From assembly GCF_025244845.1 (NCBI RefSeq), contig NZ_CP104264.1, positions 2,108,001-2,172,000 on the forward strand: 64,000 bases of DNA, read 5' to 3'. Position 1 is the stretch's first letter, and each line of letters begins with the position of its first letter. This stretch comes from Arthrobacter sp. zg-Y1171 (GTDB lineage: Bacteria > Actinomycetota > Actinomycetes > Actinomycetales > Micrococcaceae). Below, in pieces: positions 51,071 through 59,132 of this stretch. A program made the position numbers and the translations under genes. Under the pieces are notes generated by a model. It was not told the origin of the DNA and searched no databases. It saw only the letters and a list, made by a program, of their open reading frames with translations.

Positions 51071-52258
51071 CTAGCTCAGCAGTGCGTCCACGAAGCTCTC
51101 CGCTTCGAACGGTGCCAGGTCGTCGGCACCTTCGCCCAGTCCCACGAGCTTCACGGGCACGCCCAGGGTCCGCTGGATGGCGACGACGATGCCGCCCTTG
51201 GCGGTGCCGTCCAGCTTGGTCAGGACGATGCCGGAGATGTTGACGACCTCGGCGAAAACCTTCGCCTGGGTCAGTCCGTTCTGGCCGGTGGTGGCATCCA
51301 GGACCAGCAGGACCTCGTCCACGGCGGCCTGCTTTTCGATGACGCGCTTGACCTTGCCGAGCTCGTCCATCAGGCCGACCTTGTTCTGCAGCCGTCCGGC
51401 GGTGTCAATCAGGACCACGTCGACTTCGCCCTCGATGCCGGCCTTGACCGCTTCGAACGCCACGGAGGCGGGGTCAGCGCCGTCGATCTCGGAGCGCACG
51501 GTGGGCACGCCTACGCGCTGTCCCCAGGTGGCCAGCTGTTCGGCGGCGGCGGCACGGAAGGTGTCGGCAGCGCCCAGCAGCACGTCCTTGTCTTCGGCGA
51601 CGAGTACGCGGGCCAGCTTGCCCACGGTGGTGGTCTTGCCGACGCCGTTGACGCCCACGACCATGACGACGGCGGGGGTCTCGGCGTGGCGGGTCACTGC
51701 CAGGGAACGGTCCATGGACGGATCCACCAGCTTGATCAGTTCCTCGCGCAGCATCGCATGGACTTCCTGCGGATCCTGGCTGCCGGAGACCTTGACCCGC
51801 TGACGCAGCGCATCCACGAGTTCCATGGTGGGTTCGGTGCCCAGGTCGGCAAGGAGGAGGGTTTCCTCGATCTCGTCCCAGACGTCTTCGTCGATCGTGT
51901 CCCGGGACAGCAGTGCCAGCAGCGCCTTGCCCAGCGCGTTGTTGGATTTCGCCAGCCGTGCCCGCAGCCGGGCCAGGCGGCCCTGCACCGGTTCGGGCGT
52001 TTCGATGGTCGGCGCCTGCGGGGCAGGGGCTTCCTCCAGGTCGCGCAGGTCATCCGGGACGACGACGTCGGTCTCCCCCGGCGGTGCCTCCAGGGTGTCG
52101 GTGCCGCCGCCGGTTCCCGTGACCGGATCGTTGGCGTCCCGGCGGGTGGGGTACATGCTCTTGGGTGTACGCCGGGTCCGTACCAGCAGTGTCGCGGAGA
52201 AGCCGACAACGGCGATCGCAACAAGGACATAGATCACTATCGAAAGGGTCTCATTCAC
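51071..52258 (-). CDS. ftsY: Signal recognition particle receptor FtsY
   Basis: This 395-residue SRP receptor GTPase has an N-terminal hydrophobic helix (about residues 3-24), which anchors it in the membrane as in other actinobacteria. A short acidic A region, the N domain and the G domain follow, with GVNGVGKTTTVGKLA (about 206-220), DTAGRLQNK and TKLDGTAKGG. The start is GTG at 52258. The smc-ftsY order is interrupted by the inward-facing MFS-amidotransferase pair. Confidence 0.97.
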   Translation of the reverse strand: MNETLSIVIYVLVAIAVVGFSATLLVRTRRTPKSMYPTRRDANDPVTGTGGGTDTLEAPPGETDVVVPDDLRDLEEAPAPQAPTIETPEPVQGRLARLRARLAKSNNALGKALLALLSRDTIDEDVWDEIEETLLLADLGTEPTMELVDALRQRVKVSGSQDPQEVHAMLREELIKLVDPSMDRSLAVTRHAETPAVVMVVGVNGVGKTTTVGKLARVLVAEDKDVLLGAADTFRAAAAEQLATWGQRVGVPTVRSEIDGADPASVAFEAVKAGIEGEVDVVLIDTAGRLQNKVGLMDELGKVKRVIEKQAAVDEVLLVLDATTGQNGLTQAKVFAEVVNISGIVLTKLDGTAKGGIVVAIQRTLGVPVKLVGLGEGADDLAPFEAESFVDALLS

Positions 52259-52320
52259 GCTCCCAAGCTTCTCACATGCTGCTCATCCCCTCCCCTGGGA
52301 TCTGAGAGAATCGCCTTATC

Positions 52321-53550
52321 ATGGTGCGCTCTTCCAGAATCCGAATCCCGCAGGAAATCCAGGTCCTCATCGCGGCCGCCTTCGTCATCGCCCTTGGCTT
52401 TGGCCTGGTGGCGCCGGTGTTGCCGCAGTTCGCGCAGAGTTTCGACGTCGGCGTGACCGCTTCCGCCGTCATTGTCAGCGCGTTCGCGTTCACCCGGCTG
52501 GTGTTCGCCCCGGCCGGCGGCATGCTGCTGGAAAAGCTCGGCGAGCGCCCGGTCTACATTGCCGGCCTGCTGATCGTGGCCCTGTCCACCGCCGCATGCG
52601 CCTTTGCCCAGAGCTACTGGCAGCTCCTGGTCTTCCGCGGCCTGGGCGGCATTGGTTCGACCATGTTCACGATCTCGGCCATGGCGCTCATCATCCGGCT
52701 TGCACCTCCGGAGATCCGCGGCAGGGTTTCCAGCGCCTATGCCTCCTCGTTCCTGCTGGGCAATATCGGCGGACCGCTGCTCGGCGGCCTGCTGGCCGGA
52801 TTCGGACTGCGCGTTCCGTTCCTTGTCTATGCCGCCGCGCTGGTGCTGGCCGCCGGCGTCGTCTTCCTCCGGCTGAAGGACTCCCGGCCGGTCGCCGGGC
52901 CCGACGACACCAAGCCCGCCGCACTGCCCGTACTGACCGTCGCGGAGGCGCTGCGGGATCCGACGTACCGTGCGGCGCTGGTTTCCTCCTTCGCCAACGG
53001 CTGGTCCTCGTTCGGTGTGCGGAATGCCCTGGTTCCGCTGTTCGCTGCCGCGGCGCTGTCCGCCGGACCGGAGGTGGCGGGCATTTCCCTGACCGCCTTC
53101 GCAGTGGGTACCGCCGTCGTCCTGACGTTCTCCGGCCGGCTGGCCGACAGCTGGGGCCGCAAGCCCCTGGCCCTTATCGGACTGGCCGTCAACGCCGCAG
53201 CCACCGCGTTGATGGGCTTCAGCTCCAGCGTGCCGGAGTTCCTGATCATCTCCGTCATCGCCGGCATGGGCACCGGCCTGCTCAATCCCGCACAGCAGGC
53301 CGCCGTGGGCGACATCATCGGCAACGGGCGCAGCGGCGGAAAGGTCCTGGCCACCTTCCAGATGGCCAGCGACACCGGCGCCATTGCCGGTCCCATCCTC
53401 GCCGGCATGCTCGCCGACTCGCTGGGCTACTCCTGGGCGTTCGGCGTTACCGGTGCCATTGCCGCCATGGGCTTCATCGCCTGGCTGACGGCGCGGGAGA
53501 CCCTGCCTGCCCGGAAAGCGGCCCCGGCCCCCACTACCATCGAGGAATGA
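52321..53550 (+). CDS. MFS transporter (DHA1-like)
   Basis: This 409-residue protein has twelve hydrophobic segments and the MFS loop GGMLLEKLGERPVYIAG between helices 2 and 3. The equivalent GRLADSWGRKPLALIG is in the second half, so the internal duplication is visible. A proton-driven drug or metabolite exporter is likely; the substrate is unknown. ATG at 52321 follows GAGAGAA at 11 bases. Its stop overlaps the next gene (ATGA). Confidence 0.88.
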   Translation: MVRSSRIRIPQEIQVLIAAAFVIALGFGLVAPVLPQFAQSFDVGVTASAVIVSAFAFTRLVFAPAGGMLLEKLGERPVYIAGLLIVALSTAACAFAQSYWQLLVFRGLGGIGSTMFTISAMALIIRLAPPEIRGRVSSAYASSFLLGNIGGPLLGGLLAGFGLRVPFLVYAAALVLAAGVVFLRLKDSRPVAGPDDTKPAALPVLTVAEALRDPTYRAALVSSFANGWSSFGVRNALVPLFAAAALSAGPEVAGISLTAFAVGTAVVLTFSGRLADSWGRKPLALIGLAVNAAATALMGFSSSVPEFLIISVIAGMGTGLLNPAQQAAVGDIIGNGRSGGKVLATFQMASDTGAIAGPILAGMLADSLGYSWAFGVTGAIAAMGFIAWLTARETLPARKAAPAPTTIEE

Positions 53551-54278
53551 AGCCTTTCCTGCTCCTGGCCACCCGCGCCGAAGATGACGCCGCCGACGAG
53601 GAGTACGCCTCTTTCCTGCGCTTCGGCGGGCTCGACGAGGGGCAGCTGCACCGGGTCCGCCTCGAAGCCGGCCCGCTGCCGCCGGTGGACCTGGATTCCT
53701 ACAGCGGCGTGATTGTGGGCGGCGGCCCGTTCAACTCGAGCGATCCCGAGGAGTCCAAGTCCCCGGTCCAGCTGCGGGTGGAGTCGGAGATGGCCGAGCT
53801 GCTGGACGACGTCGTAGCCCGCGACTTTCCGTTCTTCGGTGCCTGCTACGGAGTGGGCACGCTGGGCCGGCACCAGGGCGCAACCGTGGACCGCCGGTAC
53901 GGCGAGCCGGTGGGCCCGGTCGAGGTCCGGCTGACGCCCGAAGGCCGACGCGACCCGCTGCTGGAAGGCGTACCGGATACCTTCGCCGCGTACGTGGGGC
54001 ATAAGGAGGCCATCGCCGAGCTGCCGGCCCATGCGGTGAGCCTTGCCGGTTCGGCGACCTGCCCGGTGCAGATGTTCCGGGTGAAGTCCAACCTGTACGC
54101 CACGCAGTTCCATCCGGAGCTGGACGTGGCCGGGCTGCTGACGCGGATCTCCGTGTACCGGCATGCCGGCTACTTTGAGCCGGATGAGGCGGAGACGGTG
54201 ATGGACGCCGTCCGCGGATCGGCCGTGCACGTGCCGCCGCGGGTGCTGCGCAACTTCGTGAGCCGTTACGCGTCCTAG
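53547..54278 (+). CDS. Class I glutamine amidotransferase-like protein
   Basis: This 243-residue protein has a stand-alone GATase1 fold, of the GMP-synthase glutaminase-like group. The cysteine nucleophile is Cys100 in FFGACYGVGTLG, and the His-Glu pair is in QFHPELD near residue 190. An oxyanion-type GGGPFNSSD lies at 58-66. Similar free-standing proteins in actinobacteria have no confirmed acceptor. It is coupled to the MFS gene by an ATGA overlap, hinting at a joint role such as making and exporting, or detoxifying, one compound. It overlaps the convergent smc gene by four bases. Confidence 0.87.
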   Translation: MKPFLLLATRAEDDAADEEYASFLRFGGLDEGQLHRVRLEAGPLPPVDLDSYSGVIVGGGPFNSSDPEESKSPVQLRVESEMAELLDDVVARDFPFFGACYGVGTLGRHQGATVDRRYGEPVGPVEVRLTPEGRRDPLLEGVPDTFAAYVGHKEAIAELPAHAVSLAGSATCPVQMFRVKSNLYATQFHPELDVAGLLTRISVYRHAGYFEPDEAETVMDAVRGSAVHVPPRVLRNFVSRYAS

Positions 54279-57200
54279 CGCCGGACGGCTCCGGGCTCCG
54301 TCCCGCGCTCGATCCGCTGGCTGATGACGGTGGAAACCCCGTCGCCGCGCATGGTCACGCCGTAGAGCGCGTCCGCCACTTCCATGGTGCGCTTCTGGTG
54401 GGTGATGACGATCAGCTGGCTGGACTCCCGCAGTTCCTCGAAGATGGTGAGCAGCCGGCCGAGGTTCGTGTCATCCAGCGCGGCCTCCACCTCGTCCATC
54501 ACGTAGAACGGCGAGGGCCGGGCCTTGAAGATGGCCACCAGCAGCGCCACGGCCGTCAGTGAGCGTTCCCCGCCGGAGAGCAGGGAAAGCCGCTTGATCT
54601 TCTTGCCGGCCGGCCGGGCATGGACCTCGATTCCGGTGGTCAGCATGTTGTCCGGATCGGTCAGCACCAGCCGTCCCTCCCCGCCCGGGAACAGCGTGCC
54701 GAAGACATGCTTGAACTGCTCGGCAGTGTCCCGGTACGCGGCGGTGAAGACCTCTTCCACGCGGCGGTCGACGTCGGCAATGATGTCCAGCAGGTCCTTC
54801 CGGGTGGCTTTGAGGTCTTCCAGCTGCGTGGACAGGAACTGGTGGCGTTCCTCCAGGGCGGCAAATTCCTCCAGCGCCAGGGGGTTGACCTTTCCGAGCG
54901 CCGCCAGGTCCCGCTCGGCGCGCTTCAGCCGCTTCTCCTGCTCCGCCCGGACATACGGGATGCCGTCCAGGAGCGGATTGCCGTCCTCGTCCACGGGCGT
55001 GCGCAGTGCCGCCCACTTGTCGCCGCTGACCGGCTCGGCGGGCACCGGGACCGGCTGGTCCGGCCCGAAGTTCGCCACCAGATGCTCGGCGGTCATGCCC
55101 AGCTCCTCGAGGGCGCGGGCTTCGAGGGTCTCGATGCGCAGCCGCTGCTGTGCACGGACCAGCTCGTCGCGGTGGACGGAGTCCGTGAGCCGTGCCAGTT
55201 CCGCAGCGGCGTCGTTGTTGGCGCTGCGGACGGCGGACAGTTCGGCTTCCTGTGCGGTCCGGGCTTCCTCCGCACGGCTGCGTTCCTCGGCTGCCAGTGC
55301 CAGGGAAACCTGCAGGTGTGCCAGCACGGCTTCTGCCGCCGCGCCCACGGCAACCGCGCGGGCATGCTGTCCGGCACGGCGTCGGGCCCGTTCCGCCGCG
55401 GCAGCCCGGGCCCGGCGTTCGGCCAGGGCAGCGCGTTCCAGTGACTCCGCGCGGCCGGCTACGGCCTTGAGCTGTTCTTCGGCCGAGCGCAGGCCCAGCC
55501 GGGCATCCATTTCCGCCTGCCGTGCGGACGCCGCGGCGAGCGCCAAAGCATCCCGCTGGTCCGCAGACGGTTCCTCGTCGGGCAGGTGTTCCTCGCCGGC
55601 TGCGGCGAGGCGCTCGGACACGGCCGCCAGTTTCGCTTCTTCCGCCACCACGTTGGCTTCTGCCGCCGCCACCAGGGACGAGAGCCGCTCGGCCTCCCCC
55701 GAGGCGGCGCGCAGGGCGGAACCCAGAGTGCCGAGCCGTTCAGCTACCGCAGCCAGCCGAGCATCGGACTCGTGCAGGGCCGCGAGTGCCGTGTCCGCCC
55801 GCAGCCGGCACGCCTCGACCCGCGCGGCCGCTGCGCCGATGCCGGCACCTGCTTCCTCCGCCCGGGCGCGTGCCGCTGCGAGGCGGGCATCCGTTTCCTC
55901 CACCGCGGCGGAGATTTCCAGCAGCCCCGGGGCCGAGGCGGACCCGCCCCGGGCGCTGAAGGCGCTCAGCACATCCCCGTCGGGCGTCACCGCGACGGCG
56001 CCGGGCGAGGCGGCCACCAGGCTCACGGCCGAGGCCAGGTCGGGGACTGCCACGGCGTTGCCCAGCAGTGCGTACAGGGCTTCCTGCACCTTGGCATCGG
56101 CGCTCAGCAGGGACAGCACGGGCACCGCGCCGGCCGGAAGGTCCGCGGGCAGCTCAGCGGCCCGGGCCGGTGCCCCGCCCAGCAGCAGTTCCACCTGCCC
56201 CTCCCCCGTGTCCTTCAGGTGCTGCAGGGCCCGGGCTGCGGCGTCGAGGTCCGCGGCGGCCAGGGCGTCCGCTGCGGATCCCAATGCTGCCGCCACTGTC
56301 CGTTCACAGCCCGGCTTGACGCTGACCAATTCCGCCAGCGGTTCCAGCACGCCGTCCACCCCGGCCCCGCGCAGGGAGGCGCTGCCGTCGCGCCGGTCCA
56401 GGCCGACGGCGAGGGCCTCACGGCGGGCGGCGAGGTTCTCGGTTTCGCGGACTGCTTCCCGCTCGGCCTGCTGCAGCTGCCGGAGTTCCTGCTCGGCCGC
56501 TTCGAGGGCTGCCTGCGCTTCTTCATACTCGGCGTCCAGGTCCGCTTCGCCTGCCTCGGCTCCGGCAGCGGACCCTTCCAGCTGCTCGAACTCTTCGCGG
56601 GCGCGGGTACGGCGTTCCTCGGCAGCGGCGATCGAGGCCCGCAGCCTGCCCGCTTCGGACTGTGCCGAGGCCACCCTCGAACGGGCGGCTTCCACCGAGC
56701 CGGTCAGCCGGGCCATGCCCTCGCGCCGGTCCGCGGCGGCCCGGAGGAGCCCGGCATACCGCTTTTCCTCCGCAGCCGCTTCCTCTTCGGCCGCCTCGCG
56801 GATCTCCACGGCGTCCTCCAGCCGTGCCCGCCGGTCCTCGATTTCGGTGTCCAGGGCCGCGGCTTCAGCGCGGACCCGGTCCGCGGAGGCCTGCAGCTGT
56901 TCCGGGTCCCGGCCGCTGCCGGCCGCCGGTTCCGCTGCCCCCAGCAGCCGGGCACGCTCGGCCGCGAGCGCGGCAAGGGAACGGAACCGTTCCTGCAGGG
57001 AGGACAGTTCGTACCAGGTGTCCCGTGCGGCGTTGAGCTTCGGTGCGGCCTGCGCAGCCAGGGCCTCGAGTTCGGCCTGCCGCTTCCTGCCCTCTTCCAC
57101 CGCAGCCTCCACTACCGTGCGGCGTGCCTTCAGGGCCGATTCATCCGCGGCGTCCTTCTCGTAGGCAGCCTTCAGGGTGGCCAGGTCATCGGCCAGCAGC

Positions 57201-57892
57201 CGTGAACGGGCGTCCCGGACATCCTGCTGCACCGTCTTGGCCCGGCGGGCGACGGCGGCCTGCTTGCCCAGCGGTCCGAGCTGGCGCCGCAGTTCGGCAG
57301 TGAGGTCGGTGACGCGGGCGAGGTTCGCGGCCATGGCGTCCAGCTTGCGCAGGGTTTTTTCCTTGCGCCGCCGGTGCTTGAGGATGCCGGCGGCTTCCTC
57401 GATAAAGCCCCGGCGTTCCTCCGCTGAAGCGTGCAGCACCTTGTCCAGCTGGCCCTGCCCGACTATGACATGCATCTCACGGCCCAGGCCGGAGTCCGAG
57501 AGCAGTTCCTGGATGTCGAGCAGGCGGCAGGGGCTGCCGTTGATGGCGTACTCGGATCCGCCGGTGCGGAAGAGCGTGCGCGAAATGGTGACTTCGGAGT
57601 ATTCAATCGGCAGGGCGCCGTCGGCGTTGTCGATGGTCAGCGATACCTGGGCCCTGCCCAGCGGTGCACGGCCGGAAGCGCCGGACGTGCCCGCGAAGAT
57701 CACGTCTTCCATCTTTCCGCCGCGCAGGGTTTTGGCGCCCTGTTCGCCCATCACCCATGCCAGGGCATCCACCACATTGGACTTCCCGGACCCATTGGGG
57801 CCAACCACCGCCGTCACACCGGGTTCGAACTCAAAGGTGGTGGCCGATGCAAAGGACTTGAATCCTCGCATGGTCAGGGTCTTCAGATGCAC
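54275..57892 (-). CDS. smc: Chromosome segregation protein SMC
   Basis: This 1205-residue condensin ATPase has an N-terminal head with Walker A VVGPNGSGKSNVVDAL (residues 31-46). Coiled coil 1 (about 170-500), a hinge with conserved glycines (about 510-660), returning coiled coil 2 (to about 1030) and a C-terminal head follow. The latter has signature LLSGGERSLTAVALL and Walker B PFYVMDEVEAALDD. It compacts and segregates chromosomes with ScpAB. Coiled-coil composition is strongly Ala/Glu/Arg, giving long open frames on the opposite strand. The start is GTG at 57892. Confidence 0.97.
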   Translation of the reverse strand: MHLKTLTMRGFKSFASATTFEFEPGVTAVVGPNGSGKSNVVDALAWVMGEQGAKTLRGGKMEDVIFAGTSGASGRAPLGRAQVSLTIDNADGALPIEYSEVTISRTLFRTGGSEYAINGSPCRLLDIQELLSDSGLGREMHVIVGQGQLDKVLHASAEERRGFIEEAAGILKHRRRKEKTLRKLDAMAANLARVTDLTAELRRQLGPLGKQAAVARRAKTVQQDVRDARSRLLADDLATLKAAYEKDAADESALKARRTVVEAAVEEGRKRQAELEALAAQAAPKLNAARDTWYELSSLQERFRSLAALAAERARLLGAAEPAAGSGRDPEQLQASADRVRAEAAALDTEIEDRRARLEDAVEIREAAEEEAAAEEKRYAGLLRAAADRREGMARLTGSVEAARSRVASAQSEAGRLRASIAAAEERRTRAREEFEQLEGSAAGAEAGEADLDAEYEEAQAALEAAEQELRQLQQAEREAVRETENLAARREALAVGLDRRDGSASLRGAGVDGVLEPLAELVSVKPGCERTVAAALGSAADALAAADLDAAARALQHLKDTGEGQVELLLGGAPARAAELPADLPAGAVPVLSLLSADAKVQEALYALLGNAVAVPDLASAVSLVAASPGAVAVTPDGDVLSAFSARGGSASAPGLLEISAAVEETDARLAAARARAEEAGAGIGAAAARVEACRLRADTALAALHESDARLAAVAERLGTLGSALRAASGEAERLSSLVAAAEANVVAEEAKLAAVSERLAAAGEEHLPDEEPSADQRDALALAAASARQAEMDARLGLRSAEEQLKAVAGRAESLERAALAERRARAAAAERARRRAGQHARAVAVGAAAEAVLAHLQVSLALAAEERSRAEEARTAQEAELSAVRSANNDAAAELARLTDSVHRDELVRAQQRLRIETLEARALEELGMTAEHLVANFGPDQPVPVPAEPVSGDKWAALRTPVDEDGNPLLDGIPYVRAEQEKRLKRAERDLAALGKVNPLALEEFAALEERHQFLSTQLEDLKATRKDLLDIIADVDRRVEEVFTAAYRDTAEQFKHVFGTLFPGGEGRLVLTDPDNMLTTGIEVHARPAGKKIKRLSLLSGGERSLTAVALLVAIFKARPSPFYVMDEVEAALDDTNLGRLLTIFEELRESSQLIVITHQKRTMEVADALYGVTMRGDGVSTVISQRIERGTEPGAVRR

Positions 57893-58029
57893 GGGGGTTA
57901 ATCTCTCCTGCCGGGGTTGATTCCTTAAATCTACGCGGTTAGCGTCAAAATTCCGCTCTACTCGGAGAGCGTAATCCGGCTTTTGCCTGCGGAATCGCGG
58001 GGCCGGTCAGTAGGCTTCTAGAAGAGTCA

Positions 58030-58035
58030 TATGAT
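58030..58035 (+). promoter_or_regulatory. Predicted -10 element of the ole operon
   Basis: TATGAT is a near-consensus hexamer. The transcript would begin around 58042. That is next to an in-frame GTG (58044) and 65 bases before the TTG start preferred for oleA. Confidence 0.5.
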
Positions 58036-58106
58036 TTTAGGGCGTGGATGCAGGCTTCACGGCGGCCGCCAGCGCGATAGGTTCAGCAGCAGACAAGGCA
58101 GGCATT

Positions 58107-59132
58107 TTGACCGGGAACTTCAACTTCCAGCACTCCAACTCCGCCATCCTCAGCGTGAACAGCGTTGAAGCTCCGGTGGTCATGAGTTCCAGTGAATTCG
58201 ACGAGCGCCTCGAGCCGTCGCTCAAGCGGCTGCGGCTCTCCAAACGCCTGCTCGAGCGGGTGGCAGGCGTGAGTGAACGCCGCTGGTGGGCCCCCGGCAC
58301 CGCGTTCGACGACGGCGCCACCGAAGCCGGTGCCAAGGCCCTGGCCGAAGCCGGCGTCGAAGCATCCGAAATCGGACTGCTCATCAACACCTCGGTGACG
58401 CGCCGGAACCTTGAGCCTTCCGTAGCCGTGAAGATCCACAACGGCCTGGGACTGCCCTCCTCCGCCATGAACTTCGACCTGGCCAACGCCTGCCTGGGCT
58501 TCGTCAACGGCATCACCCTGGCGTCCAACATGATCGACTCAGGGCAGATCAACTATGCCTTGATCGTGGCCGGCGAAGATTCCCAGGGCGTGCAGGAAGC
58601 CACTTTCGAGCGCCTGAACGCCCCCGATTCCACCCGCGACGACTACCTGCGGGAATTCGCCACCCTCACCCTCGGCTCCGGTGCGGCTGCCGCCGTCATC
58701 GGCCGCGCGGACCGCCACCCCGGCTCGCACCGCATCCTCGGCGGCGTTTCGCGTGCCGGCACCCAGCACCACGAGCTGTGCGTGGGCGGCATCGACGGCA
58801 TGTACACCGACACCAAGGGCCTGCTGGACGGCGGCCTGGAACTCGTGGTGGATGCGTGGCACGAAGCCCACGGCAACGGCTGGGACTGGTCCGGCATGGA
58901 CCGCTACGTGACCCACCAGGTGTCCAACTCCTACACCAACGCCATCATCAAGGCCGTGGACCTGGACCGGAAAAAGGTGCCGATCACGTTCCCGAACTGG
59001 GGCAATGTCGGTCCGGCGTCGCTGCCGATGACCCTGGCCCAGGAATCCCGTTCCCTGAACCCCGGCGACCGTGTGCTGTGCATGGGCGTGGGCTCCGGAC
59101 TGAACACGACCATGATGGAGATTGCGTGGTAG
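58107..59132 (+). CDS. oleA: OleA, thiolase-fold enzyme for head-to-head acyl-CoA condensation
   Basis: This 341-residue enzyme joins two fatty acyl-CoAs to a 2-alkyl-3-ketoacid, the first step of long-chain olefin synthesis. The thiolase residues are visible, counted from the TTG at 58107: Cys129 in NACLGFVNG, His270 in YVTHQVSN and Asn300 in WGNVGPASLP. Glu103 in RRNLEPS is the residue specific to OleA and not to FabH. The next genes (oleBC, oleD) confirm the assignment. The start is uncertain: TTG 58107 fits the family N-terminus (TGNFNFQHSN), while GTG 58044 would add 21 residues and fits a nearly leaderless promoter. Confidence 0.93.
   Translation: MTGNFNFQHSNSAILSVNSVEAPVVMSSSEFDERLEPSLKRLRLSKRLLERVAGVSERRWWAPGTAFDDGATEAGAKALAEAGVEASEIGLLINTSVTRRNLEPSVAVKIHNGLGLPSSAMNFDLANACLGFVNGITLASNMIDSGQINYALIVAGEDSQGVQEATFERLNAPDSTRDDYLREFATLTLGSGAAAAVIGRADRHPGSHRILGGVSRAGTQHHELCVGGIDGMYTDTKGLLDGGLELVVDAWHEAHGNGWDWSGMDRYVTHQVSNSYTNAIIKAVDLDRKKVPITFPNWGNVGPASLPMTLAQESRSLNPGDRVLCMGVGSGLNTTMMEIAW

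Noticed and set aside
54525..57164. 879-codon plus-strand frame opposite smc
   Set aside because: It is very Ser/Ala/Arg-rich, the expected complement of the Ala/Glu/Arg coiled coil of SMC, with no start signal or family match.
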